The translations under genes were made by a program, and so were the position numbers. Below, one piece after another: positions 24,143 through 32,323 of a stretch of DNA of 32,671 nt. The notes beneath the pieces are model-generated. The model made no database searches and had not been told where the DNA came from. It was given only the letters and a program-made list of their open reading frames with translations. Numbering within the stretch: the stretch's first letter is position 1; each line of letters starts with the position of its first letter. Source of the stretch: Chthoniobacterales bacterium (GTDB lineage: Bacteria; Verrucomicrobiota; Verrucomicrobiia; Chthoniobacterales; UBA10450); NCBI GenBank assembly GCA_013820755.1, contig JACDHZ010000011.1, positions 1 through 32,671 of the forward strand, read 5' to 3'.

Positions 24143-25540
24143 ATGATGCCACCCAATGACGCGCTGATTCAATCGTGGACGCAGACGGTCGCACGACGGC
24201 ACGCTGATGCTGCGATATACAACACGCGCGGCGAGGTGCTCCGAACTTTCGCGCAAATCAACGACGAGGCGCGCGACTTTATCGCGAGCGGCTTCGATGG
24301 CCTTAATCCAGGCGATGTAATCGGCATCCAGGCGGGCAATCATCCTTCCTGGCCCGCTCTCTTCCTGGCGTGCCTCAATGCCGGCATAGTGGCGCTTCCT
24401 CTCGAGCGTTCGATCGCCGAACAAGAGCGTGATGCTGCACTCAATGCTTGCCGCGCGTCCGCGGTCGTCACGAGTGGCACCTTCGCCTCCCCAGTCGTGA
24501 TCACACGTCGGTCAGCCGTGCCAACGGATTGGCGCGATTGTCCTCCGTCGTTGTTGAAGCTGACCTCCGGCACCACCGCCGCGCCGCGCGTAATCCGCTT
24601 CCGCTCGCACCAGCTGCTAGCGGATTGCGAGCAGATTTGCGACACGATGGGCATCAGTGACCGCGACTTGAATTTCGCCGTGATTCCGGTGTCGCATTCG
24701 TATGGCTTCAGCAACCTTGTGACGCCACTCATCGCCCGCGGGGTGCCTGTGGTGCTCAGTAGCGATCGGATGCCACGCGCGGTGCTGGATGGTCTCGCCC
24801 GCACGCGAGCGACAGTCTTCCCGGGCATGCCAGTGTTTTACCAGGCGTTTGCGCAAATGGATCCGGCTCCCGAGTTGCCCGCCCTTCGGCTCTGCATCTC
24901 GGCGGGCGCGCCTTTGCCGCTTGCGGTCGCACAGCAGTTCCGCGAAGTGTTCGGACGCGCGATTCACTCCTTCTACGGGTCGTCGGAGTGTGGCGGGATT
25001 TGCTACGACCGCGAAGCGCAGCTCGAGCAGGAGGGTTTCGTCGGCGAGCCGATGCAAGAAGTGCAAATCGAAGCTCTTGATCCTCAAGCCGCCACGAGCC
25101 GGGTGCGGGTGCGTTCTGCTGCCGCCGGTGACGGTTACTTCCCAAACGCGGACGAAACGCGGCTCGGGAACGGCTGCTTCGTCCCCGATGACCTGCTAGC
25201 ACAGCGCGGCGCCGGCTTTGCTATCGTCGGACGAGCCTCCGACATCATCAACGTAGCGGGTAAAAAGGTGAACCCAGCTGAAGTGGAAGCTGTGTTGCTC
25301 GGAGTCTCGGGCGTCCGTGAAGCAGCAGTATTTGGAATCACATCTGCCCTGCGGAACGAAGAAGTAGCGGCCTGCGTCGTCGCTGATGATTCTGTGCGTG
25401 AGGAGGGCTTGCTGAAATTCTGCCGCGGCAAGCTAAGCGGCTGGCAGGCTCCGAAAAGGATCTTCTTCCTGCCTGCCATGCCCACGAACGAGCGCGGGAA
25501 AATCAGCCGCCGCGCGCTCGCGCAGCGTTTCGCATCGTGA
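24143..25540 (+). CDS. AMP-forming acyl-CoA synthetase/ligase family protein
   Basis: The 465-aa protein belongs to the ANL superfamily, which activates a carboxylate as acyl-AMP. The P-loop is LTSGTTAAPRV (140-150), slightly unlike the usual TSGTTGxPK. Then come VIPVSHSYGFSN, LCISAGAPLPLAV, FYGSSECGG (A5), GRASDIINVAGKKVNPAEVE (A8 hinge) and NERGKISRRAL with the likely adenylating Lys of A10. It is shorter than the usual 500-550 residues, mainly in the N-terminal domain. No carrier protein or acyltransferase is next to it, so the substrate is open; fatty or aromatic acids are typical. It is divergent from rpmE with a 160-bp gap. ATG 24143 or 24146 could be the start. Confidence 0.88.
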   Translation: MMPPNDALIQSWTQTVARRHADAAIYNTRGEVLRTFAQINDEARDFIASGFDGLNPGDVIGIQAGNHPSWPALFLACLNAGIVALPLERSIAEQERDAALNACRASAVVTSGTFASPVVITRRSAVPTDWRDCPPSLLKLTSGTTAAPRVIRFRSHQLLADCEQICDTMGISDRDLNFAVIPVSHSYGFSNLVTPLIARGVPVVLSSDRMPRAVLDGLARTRATVFPGMPVFYQAFAQMDPAPELPALRLCISAGAPLPLAVAQQFREVFGRAIHSFYGSSECGGICYDREAQLEQEGFVGEPMQEVQIEALDPQAATSRVRVRSAAAGDGYFPNADETRLGNGCFVPDDLLAQRGAGFAIVGRASDIINVAGKKVNPAEVEAVLLGVSGVREAAVFGITSALRNEEVAACVVADDSVREEGLLKFCRGKLSGWQAPKRIFFLPAMPTNERGKISRRALAQRFAS

Positions 25541-25615
25541 CTCTCTTCTAAGTCGCCGAGACACTCACCTGCGGCCCGTTCTGCGAATCAATGGAAGAAA
25601 CCAACAAAAAATATC

Positions 25616-25738
25616 ATGCGAAACATCCTTCTTCCAATCGTCGCGGCAGTCACTCTCATGGCCGTTTTCAGCAGTTGCACCACTACAGTCAAGGCTCCGA
25701 GCGGCCGGACGGCGTCAGTGAGCACAGAAACGCGGTAG
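25616..25738 (+). CDS. 40-aa lipoprotein, not in ORF track
   Basis: The ATG at 25616-25618 opens a 40-codon frame ending in TAG at 25736-25738. It starts MRNILLPIVAAVTLMAVFSSC, a perfect lipoprotein signal with lipobox FSSC (Cys21). A short polar tail TTTVKAPSGRTASVSTETR follows. A purine-rich GGAAGAAA lies about 18-25 nt upstream. A strong hairpin 35 bp downstream supports an independent transcription unit. Small SSC-type lipoproteins like this are common in Verrucomicrobia. Function unknown. Confidence 0.65.
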   Translation: MRNILLPIVAAVTLMAVFSSCTTTVKAPSGRTASVSTETR

Positions 25739-25772
25739 GCAAACGCGGCAATCCGCGATCAACATTGTGAAA

Positions 25773-25822
25773 TCGGTGCGCAGACAGCTCGTCGCGCGTC
25801 TGCGCACCGAGAAATGCTTTTC
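25773..25822 (+). terminator. Likely Rho-independent terminator
   Basis: TCGGTGCGCAGAC (25773-25785) and GTCTGCGCACCGA (25798-25810) are a perfect 13-bp inverted repeat with a 12-nt loop. GAAATGCTTTT follows, giving a weak T-tail. It lies between the 40-aa lipoprotein and the REC-DUF4388 gene, so it probably ends the lipoprotein transcript. Confidence 0.65.
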
Positions 25823-25878
25823 CATTTCGCAAGAAGCGGGCATTTTAAGGAACGCGGGCATGTCCTGGCCAGGGGCCG

Positions 25879-27474
25879 TTGCGTGGTTTCCCGCGCCCCA
25901 TTGTGAAGGAACCAAGGTCGACACACGCCGCAGTTCTTTCTGAGCAGGAGCGACGGAGCGTTCTTCTCGCTCGTGACGAGAATCTTGGGCTTACGACGGC
26001 CGTCGGGCCATCTGGAGCACGCAAGATTCTCGTCATCGACGACAGCGCGACGCTGCTGAATGTCGCAAAGAAAATCCTCGCTGAAGCGGATTATGAGGTC
26101 ACCACCGCTGCGACTGCGGAGGAAGGCTTGCGAGCAGCGAGCGCTGAAACGCCCCACCTGATCCTGCTTGATTGCGCGCTGTCGGACATGCCCGGAGATG
26201 AAGTGCTGCGCCGGCTTACGGAAGAGCCGGCAACTGCTGCCTCTCGCGTTATTTACATGTCGAGTTCTGCTGGCGACCTGAAGTTTGTCCCAAAGCAAAA
26301 TCCGAACGTCATCGGATCACTCAATAAACCGTTCACATCCGAGCTTCTGCTTCAAACGGTCGAGACTCACATGGCCGAGGAAACTGCAGCCTCGAAAGCG
26401 ACGCCCGCCGATCGAGGCGCGGAGAAACTGCACGGTGTCTCACCAACAGAAACGGGAGAGCTGCTGCCTGCGAGTTCCATTGCGCCCGAGGCAGAAATCA
26501 TCCGCGAAGCGCCTGCAGAGTCCGCGAAAGCAGAGGCGTCCAAGAACGCTACAGAGGAATCGTGGTGGAGTGCCGCGCCAGCCACTATCCCCGCTGCCTG
26601 CGCGGACGCGTTAACAGCGGCTACATCCGAAGCGACAACGGAGTTGGGCGTGAGCGCGACGCCCGACGCTTCGCGGAATATCGAATTTCAAATCCCTCCG
26701 GGAGTGGCCTATTTTTGCGGCGATACCACCTTCTTCTCGCTAAATTGGGCGCTGCGTACGATTGCTTCGCAGAAGCTCACAGGGCGGCTGCGTTGCTTCT
26801 GGAACAGAGAGCCTGTCGAGTTGCTATCTCGAGACGGAGAAATCCTCATCGTCACCACGCGGGACCCCGAACTGTATTATACCGAAGCACCGATCACGCT
26901 GGTGAATGTGGAACAGGACTGCATCACTGCTGCGCGTGATCAGCAGCGGGAGAACGGCCGGCCGATCTTCATGACGCTTACGGACGAAGACCAGATTTTA
27001 CGCGAGCCGGCGCTGCAGCTGATGCAGCACTACGGGCAGAAGCTTTTTGCGCAGCTTTGGACCACGCCGCCTGTCCGGTTCGTGTTTGAGCGGGCTGAAG
27101 TCCCTCCCTACGCACAGGATCTTACCGGCGAAGAAGACGTCGACCATTGGTCGCTCGGCACGCTGCGCTTCATCCAATTCCACGAACTCGGTGAAGAGGC
27201 TAACTACGATACTGCGTTCATTCCCGCTTACACCCGCGAAGGGTTCGATCGCGTGCAAAGGCTGCGACTCACCGTCGCGGAAGCGCAGTTCGCCTCCGAG
27301 TTCAATGGCTCACGATCGATTGCGCAGATCGCCAAAAACCTTCGGGTCGATCTCAAGTTCGCGCGACTGACGCTGTTCCGCTTTCTCGCGCTAGAAATCG
27401 TGGAGTGCTGGCCGCCCGTCGTCGCGGCGAAACAAGAAAGACGCGGCGTCTTCAGCCGCATTTTTAGCCGCTAA
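25879..27474 (+). CDS. Response-regulator receiver + DUF4388 (PATAN) protein
   Basis: The 531-aa protein has a complete REC domain at about 48-165: KILVIDDSATLL with Asp54/Asp55, LLDCALSDMPGDE with phospho-acceptor Asp98, VIYMSSSAG, and Lys150 in LNKPF. A Glu/Ala-rich linker (about 166-270) leads to a C-terminal DUF4388/PATAN region (FFSLNWALRTIASQKLTGRLRCFW, GEILIVTT, RFIQFHEL, IAQIAKNLRVDLKFARLTLFRFLALEIVE). DUF4388 proteins act in gliding and signalling pathways. No DNA-binding domain is seen. The start is unclear: TTG 25879 and GTG 25903 are the only options, and the first 48 residues look non-conserved. ppk1 starts 10 bp downstream, so the regulator and polyphosphate kinase are probably co-transcribed. 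No histidine kinase is nearby. Confidence 0.82.
   Translation: MRGFPRPIVKEPRSTHAAVLSEQERRSVLLARDENLGLTTAVGPSGARKILVIDDSATLLNVAKKILAEADYEVTTAATAEEGLRAASAETPHLILLDCALSDMPGDEVLRRLTEEPATAASRVIYMSSSAGDLKFVPKQNPNVIGSLNKPFTSELLLQTVETHMAEETAASKATPADRGAEKLHGVSPTETGELLPASSIAPEAEIIREAPAESAKAEASKNATEESWWSAAPATIPAACADALTAATSEATTELGVSATPDASRNIEFQIPPGVAYFCGDTTFFSLNWALRTIASQKLTGRLRCFWNREPVELLSRDGEILIVTTRDPELYYTEAPITLVNVEQDCITAARDQQRENGRPIFMTLTDEDQILREPALQLMQHYGQKLFAQLWTTPPVRFVFERAEVPPYAQDLTGEEDVDHWSLGTLRFIQFHELGEEANYDTAFIPAYTREGFDRVQRLRLTVAEAQFASEFNGSRSIAQIAKNLRVDLKFARLTLFRFLALEIVECWPPVVAAKQERRGVFSRIFSR
25974..26035. repeat. Perfect 14-bp inverted repeat around an inner palindrome
   Basis: TGACGAGAATCTTG (25974-25987) and CAAGATTCTCGTCA (26022-26035) are exact reverse complements. 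The 34-nt loop contains the 12-bp palindrome CGACGGCCGTCG (25994-26005). It overlaps the doubtful N-terminal extension and first strand of the REC domain. It may be an RNA structure controlling the regulator-ppk1-ppgK transcript, or a DNA site. Confidence 0.6.
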
Positions 27475-27484
27475 ACGGACCGAG

Positions 27485-29710
27485 ATGCAGTCAAAAGCAC
27501 AACAGCCTGCCGCGGGAATCCCGGCGAATATCGTGCCGTTACCAGATCAGTCGCCGCAAGGACAGCCGAAGCCTCTTTCTGCGCCGGAAAATTTCATCAA
27601 TCGCGAGCTGAGCTGGCTTGAGTTCAATCGACGCGTTTTCGAGGAAGCACAGGATCCGACGCAGCCGCTCATCGAGCGGGTAAAATTCCTTATAATAGTC
27701 AGCTCCAACCTCGATGAGTTCTTCGAGGTTCGGGTAGCGGGCATCAAGCAGCAGATCGAAAGCGCGACAAGTGATGTCGGTCCAGATGGATTAACCCCTA
27801 CGGACACATTCAACGCAATCCAGCGCACGGCGCACGACATGGTGGCGGCCCAATATGCGCTCTGGCGTGATGAACTGGTGCCCGTTTTGGCCAAGCACGG
27901 AGTTCGTATCCACGACGTGACACAGCTGAACGCAAAACGGGCCGCCTGGGCGCGGCGTTACTTCCATGAGGAAGTTTTTCCGATGCTGACGCCGCTGGCG
28001 GTCGATGCGAGCCACCCGTTTCCACAACTTCTGAACAAAAGTCACAATCTCCTCGTACGGGCACGCGAGTCGAAAGGCGGTGAGCCGCTCCATGCTATCG
28101 TTCAGGTTCCGCGGGTGTTGCCGCGTTTGATCCTGATGCCGCGCGGGAAAGGAGAGGATGAGCCGTGGGATTACATCTACCTGGCTGCACTGATTAAACA
28201 TAACATTGTAGAGCTGTTTCCCGGATTGCTTCTTGATGGCGTCCACGCCTTTCGTGTCACGCGAAACAGCGACTTGTACATCGACGAGGAAGAGGCGGAT
28301 AATCTGCTCCGCAGCATCGAGCAGGAGCTGCGGCGTTCGAGTCGCGGCGACGCCGTGCGCCTTGAAGTGGAGGCAGATTGCCCGAGGGATTTTCGGGAAT
28401 TGCTGCTGGAATTTTTTGATTTGGGCGAACCCGATCTCTACAAAATCAACGGGCCGCTCACAATGACGCATCTCACGCCCCTGGTCACAAACGACGCGTT
28501 CGCGAACCTCAAGGACCGCGTTTTTAAACCGGGTCGCGACCCTGCGCTGCCGCCGCACGCGAAGATTTTCGAAGTGATGCGACAGCAGGATGTGCTGCTG
28601 CATCATCCGTACGAAAGCTACGATCCGGTCGTCGAGCTGATCGAAAGCGCTGCCGAGGATCCCCATGTGCTCGCATTAAAGATCACGCTTTACCGCACCA
28701 GCGGCGATTCTCCTATCGTGGAGGCGCTAATCCGGGCCGCCAACGCTGGCAAGCAAGTCACTGCGCTCGTTGAGCTGCGCGCGCGCTTTGATGAAGCGGC
28801 AAACATTCAATGGGCGCGGCGCCTCGAGGAGGCGGGCGCGCACGTGGTTTATGGAGTCGTGGGCTTAAAGACGCATTGCAAAGCGCTGCTCATCGTACGC
28901 CGGGACACAGACCGGTTGCGTCACTACGTGCATCTCGGCACCGGCAATTACCATCCGCGCACCGCTCGCATCTATACGGATTTCAGCCTCTTCACGACGA
29001 ACCCGAAGCTCACTGAGGAGGTTGCCATCGTGTTCAATACGTTGACGGGCCTCGCCAGTTATCCGGGGCTGGAGAAGCTTATGGTCGCGCCGTTTGATCT
29101 TAGCAAGCGCATCATGGCGCTGATCGAACGAGAACGGGATCATGCTCTCGAAGGGCGGCGCGGGCATATGATCGTGAAGCTGAATTCGCTCGTCGACCAG
29201 GAGATCATCGAGAAGCTCTACGAAGCGTCACGTGCCGGTGTAAACATTGACCTGATCGTCCGCGGCATTTGTTGTCTGCGGCCGAAAGTGCCGGGTTTGA
29301 GCGAGAACATCCGGGTGATCAGCATTGTCGGCCGTTTTCTCGAGCACAGCCGCATCTACTATTTTGCAAACGACGGTAACCCTGCAATTTATCTCGCGAG
29401 CGCCGATTGGATGCCGCGGAATTTCGTACGACGTGTCGAGATCGCCTTTCCGATCGAAGATCCCGCGCTCCGGGAGGAATTGATCAACGAAGTGCTCCCG
29501 TGTTTTGTGAATGATACCGTCAAGGCTCGCGAGCTGCAGGCCGACGGCACCTACGTGCCCCTGAAAACTGACGAGGGCGAGCCCCGGGTCCAGGCACAGT
29601 GGCAGTTTCGCGAATTGTCGCGCGGACAGGCGCGCAGGCTCGCGGAGTCGCAGAAGGCACCGACGATCAAACTTTCTCCACTTACCACTCCTAAAAAGGA
29701 ACGTTCGTGA
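27485..29710 (+). CDS. ppk1: Polyphosphate kinase 1
   Basis: The 741-aa enzyme makes inorganic polyphosphate from ATP reversibly. The four-domain family is evident. The N domain FINRELSWLEFNRRVFEEA leads in, and the head domain has EVRVAGIKQQIES. The C1 domain GLKTHCKALLIVRR carries the autophosphorylated His, followed by YVHLGTGNYHPRTARIYTDFSL. The C2 domain has GICCLRPKVPGLSENIRV and GRFLEHSRIYYFAN with the second conserved His. Length matches PPK1. The gene starts 10 bp after the REC-DUF4388 gene and overlaps ppgK by 4 bp, forming a tight polyP operon. Confidence 0.97.
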   Translation: MQSKAQQPAAGIPANIVPLPDQSPQGQPKPLSAPENFINRELSWLEFNRRVFEEAQDPTQPLIERVKFLIIVSSNLDEFFEVRVAGIKQQIESATSDVGPDGLTPTDTFNAIQRTAHDMVAAQYALWRDELVPVLAKHGVRIHDVTQLNAKRAAWARRYFHEEVFPMLTPLAVDASHPFPQLLNKSHNLLVRARESKGGEPLHAIVQVPRVLPRLILMPRGKGEDEPWDYIYLAALIKHNIVELFPGLLLDGVHAFRVTRNSDLYIDEEEADNLLRSIEQELRRSSRGDAVRLEVEADCPRDFRELLLEFFDLGEPDLYKINGPLTMTHLTPLVTNDAFANLKDRVFKPGRDPALPPHAKIFEVMRQQDVLLHHPYESYDPVVELIESAAEDPHVLALKITLYRTSGDSPIVEALIRAANAGKQVTALVELRARFDEAANIQWARRLEEAGAHVVYGVVGLKTHCKALLIVRRDTDRLRHYVHLGTGNYHPRTARIYTDFSLFTTNPKLTEEVAIVFNTLTGLASYPGLEKLMVAPFDLSKRIMALIERERDHALEGRRGHMIVKLNSLVDQEIIEKLYEASRAGVNIDLIVRGICCLRPKVPGLSENIRVISIVGRFLEHSRIYYFANDGNPAIYLASADWMPRNFVRRVEIAFPIEDPALREELINEVLPCFVNDTVKARELQADGTYVPLKTDEGEPRVQAQWQFRELSRGQARRLAESQKAPTIKLSPLTTPKKERS

Positions 29711-30393
29711 AGAAAATTCTCGGTGTCGACATCGGCGGCACTCACGTGAAACTGATGATTTCGCGCACGCAGAAACGGAAATTCGTTTCCGGTCTGAAAC
29801 TCAGCCCGAAGCAGCTCGTGGCCGGAATCAAAGAAGCCGCGAGTGATTGGGATTACGACGCGGTCTCGATCGGATTTCCATCACCCGTGAAAGCCGGCCG
29901 AATCGCACGCGATCCGAAGCACCTGGCAAAGGGCTGGGTCGGCTGGGATTTTCACAAGTCGTTAGGTAAGCCCACACGCGTCATCAATGACGCCGCGATG
30001 CAGGCTCTCGGAAGTTATCACGGCGGCAGGATGTTGTTCCTCGGCCTGGGTACGGGACTTGGCTCGACACTGATGTGGGATCGCTATGTCCTCCCCCTCG
30101 AGCTTGGCGATCTGCCGTATCCCGGCGTGAATCGCATCGAAGAGGTCCTTGGCAAGGAGGGCCTCGCTCACATGGGTAAAAAGGTGTGGAAGCACGAAGT
30201 TACCTGCGCCGTGCAACAGCTGAAAATCGCGTTCATCGCTGATTATGTGGTGCTCGGCGGCGGAAACGCGAAGCAGTTCACGACGTTTCCGGAGAACGTC
30301 GAGCCCGGGCACAACCGGAATGCGTATCTCGGTGGCTGCAGGTTGTGGCAAGTCGATCGCGCAGGCCGCCCGAAGTGGAATGTGATCTCCTAG
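29707..30393 (+). CDS. ppgK: Polyphosphate glucokinase (ROK family)
   Basis: The 228-aa protein starts with GTG at 29707, overlapping the ppk1 TGA (GTGA), with AAGGA eight bases upstream as a good ribosome binding site. It has the phosphate-1 motif KILGVDIGGTHVKLM, INDAAMQALGSY with a catalytic Asp, LFLGLGTGLGSTLM and YVVLGGGNAKQF. The ROK zinc motif CxCGxxGC is absent, as in other polyphosphate glucokinases. It phosphorylates glucose using polyP (and possibly ATP). Overlap with ppk1 suggests translational coupling of polyP synthesis and use. It converges on ppk2 with an 11-bp gap. Confidence 0.88.
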   Translation: MKKILGVDIGGTHVKLMISRTQKRKFVSGLKLSPKQLVAGIKEAASDWDYDAVSIGFPSPVKAGRIARDPKHLAKGWVGWDFHKSLGKPTRVINDAAMQALGSYHGGRMLFLGLGTGLGSTLMWDRYVLPLELGDLPYPGVNRIEEVLGKEGLAHMGKKVWKHEVTCAVQQLKIAFIADYVVLGGGNAKQFTTFPENVEPGHNRNAYLGGCRLWQVDRAGRPKWNVIS

Positions 30394-30404
30394 CGGAGAC
30401 GACG

Positions 30405-31289
30405 CTACTCGAGGACGATGGTCTCCGGGTCGAACTCTGGAGCCGGATACTCCGGATGCATCGTTTCCAGTGTGTCGACAACGGTCTGGAGCATCCGGAC
30501 ATTGCGCACCCACTTCCGATCCGCCGGTACGATGTGCCACGGCGCGTAATCGGTCGCGCACGCGTTGATCACTGCCTCGTACGCGGATTGGTACGCCGGC
30601 CAGAGCGCACGCTCCTTGAGATCTCCGGGGTTAAATTTCCACAGCTTCGTTGGATCTTTCAGCCGGGCTTCCAATCGCGCTTTCTGTTCTTCCTTCGAAA
30701 TGTGCAGGAAAAATTTGATCAACGTCACGCCATTGCGTGTGATCATGCGCTCGAAGTTGTTTATGTCCTCGCAACGTTCCCGCCAAACTTCCTGGGTGAT
30801 CTGGTCGTGAACACGTGGCACCAGCACATCTTCGTAATGCGATCGGTTCCAGATGGCGATCGACCCCTTACGGGGGGTCGCGTGGTGAATGCGCCAAAGG
30901 TAATCATGATCCCACTCCTCGGCTGACGGATATTTGAAGTTCGTTAGCTGCACGCCGTTTGGGTCGAGGCCGCTGCACAGCACTTTGATTGCTCCGTCCT
31001 TGCCACCCGTATCCATCGCCTGCACGACAATCAGCACACTACGTTTGTGCTGGGCAAACAGCGCGACTTGCAGCTCGGCCAGTCGCGCTTGCAGCTCCTC
31101 CACAGTTTTTGAACCGCGTCGTTTCGATCCCGGCGGCTTGGCGGCAGGGTCAACGTCGGCAAGGCGGATATTCGAGTCTGGACGGACAACGATCGCGTGG
31201 GCACCGGTCCTTCGCCGCGAAACAGGCCGCAGTTTAGCCTCTCCGTTCAATGCTGCATTATCGGAAACGCGCTGCGATGACTCAGACAT
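30405..31289 (-). CDS. ppk2: PPK2-family polyphosphate:nucleotide phosphotransferase
   Basis: From the ATG at 31289 the protein is 294 aa; the track start at 31346 adds 19 residues and is possible, as a weak AGGT precedes it. Walker A is VVQAMDTGGKDGAIKVL, and the Walker B/lid region is IWNRSHYEDVLVPRVHD. HATPRKGSIAIWNRS, FFLHISKEEQKARLEARL and KWNVR-like WVRNVRMLQ complete the PPK2 fold. The NRSHYEDVL form is typical of the PPK2 branch that phosphorylates nucleotides (AMP/ADP) with polyP. Its position facing ppk1-ppgK completes a local polyP module. It follows the nucleoside hydrolase gene by 5-62 bp depending on the start. Confidence 0.92.
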   Translation of the reverse strand: MSESSQRVSDNAALNGEAKLRPVSRRRTGAHAIVVRPDSNIRLADVDPAAKPPGSKRRGSKTVEELQARLAELQVALFAQHKRSVLIVVQAMDTGGKDGAIKVLCSGLDPNGVQLTNFKYPSAEEWDHDYLWRIHHATPRKGSIAIWNRSHYEDVLVPRVHDQITQEVWRERCEDINNFERMITRNGVTLIKFFLHISKEEQKARLEARLKDPTKLWKFNPGDLKERALWPAYQSAYEAVINACATDYAPWHIVPADRKWVRNVRMLQTVVDTLETMHPEYPAPEFDPETIVLE

Positions 31290-31351
31290 TGCCCCGACGA
31301 TACAGCCGCAAATGAGCTGGGCAATGTGCCGCGCTTCCTGTGGCATGCGAC

Positions 31352-32320
31352 CTATCGGCTGCTCTGCGCAGCAACGTCCCGCTTGAGCGCGTTGATTATG
31401 ATCGTTTTCGCGGTCGCCTCTGCGCGAGTACAGAAGCTCACTTCACGCGAATTCCGAAATGGTTTTCGTGCAGCAATCAGATCGCCATCCGGGAGCACGG
31501 CCGCATAGCGTTTCTCTAACCCGACCAACTCCGGTTTGACCGCGGCAATTACAGCTAACGAGTCGAACATTGGTCCGCCGGGATGCCGAACGATCGCGGT
31601 CCAAAACCACAACCATATGCGGCTGCCGCGTTGCAGGAACCTTCCAGCGGCACCGTCGGAAGAGAGCTTCCGCGCATCATCGCGCGTCAATACGAGTTGC
31701 GCGCCAACTTCCGTTGGCGCGAGCAGAAGCGGCACTTTGCTTTCGAACACCACTCGCGCTGCGGTCGGATCTTTGAAGACGTTCGCATCGTGAATTTGCA
31801 ACCAGCCGTTCGTGCCGAATGCAAGCGCGCGGCCGGGCGTTCTGCCTCCTACAAAGATTACGCCGTCGAGACGCGACGCGAGCTCGGGATGGACCTGCAA
31901 CAGTGTGGCAAGATTCGTCAGCGGCCCAAGAGCGACATACGTGAGGCGTTCCTCCTTCAACACAGCGGCAAGCGCTTGGGTGGCCGCAGTGGACCGCCCA
32001 AGCGTATCATTTCCTGCGCTGCCGGCGTAAACGCATGCTTCTGTCACACCCGCAGGCGCACCAAACCGCCGGACTAGATCACGGGCTACAGTAGTTGTGC
32101 GTTTAAGGCCGGCATTCCCGTACGTCGTGCTAATGCCTGCAATCCGCCGTTCAGGCGAATGAAAAGCAACGACTAGCGCGAAAGCATCATCTACCTCGCG
32201 GTATGGCGAGCCGATGGAGGGATCGGTGTCGATCCATATCCTCGTCTGCGCCGGCGCATGCTCCGATCGAAAGAGAGCAGACGCGACGACCGCCGCTGCC
32301 AGGAGGCGAAAGGAGTGCAC
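31352..32320 (-). CDS. Secreted inosine-uridine-type nucleoside hydrolase
   Basis: The 322-aa protein has a signal peptide (MHSFRLLAAAVVASALFRSEHAPAQ), so it likely acts in the periplasm, releasing base from nucleosides. The metal site is IDTDPSIGSPYREVDDAFAL. The usual DTDPxxDD pattern carries a short insertion (SIGSPYREV) between DTDP and DD, as in some plant- and soil-type members. YVALGPLTNLATLL, IFVGGRTPG and PMFDSLAVIAAV are the other landmarks; the last has Phe where a His is common. The GTG start at 32320 lies 3 bp after the stop of the antiporter gene. Nucleoside scavenging feeding nucleotide pools beside ppk2 is a plausible link but inferred. Confidence 0.88.
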   Translation of the reverse strand: MHSFRLLAAAVVASALFRSEHAPAQTRIWIDTDPSIGSPYREVDDAFALVVAFHSPERRIAGISTTYGNAGLKRTTTVARDLVRRFGAPAGVTEACVYAGSAGNDTLGRSTAATQALAAVLKEERLTYVALGPLTNLATLLQVHPELASRLDGVIFVGGRTPGRALAFGTNGWLQIHDANVFKDPTAARVVFESKVPLLLAPTEVGAQLVLTRDDARKLSSDGAAGRFLQRGSRIWLWFWTAIVRHPGGPMFDSLAVIAAVKPELVGLEKRYAAVLPDGDLIAARKPFRNSREVSFCTRAEATAKTIIINALKRDVAAQSSR

Positions 32321-32323
32321 CGT

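Noticed and set aside
27791-28666. 291-aa minus-strand ORF
   Set aside because: Fully antisense to the core of ppk1; a shadow of a GC-rich gene.
29707-30393. Ordinary ATP glucokinase or ROK repressor
   Set aside because: No DNA-binding domain and no ROK zinc motif; the overlap with ppk1 and the motif set favour a polyphosphate glucokinase.
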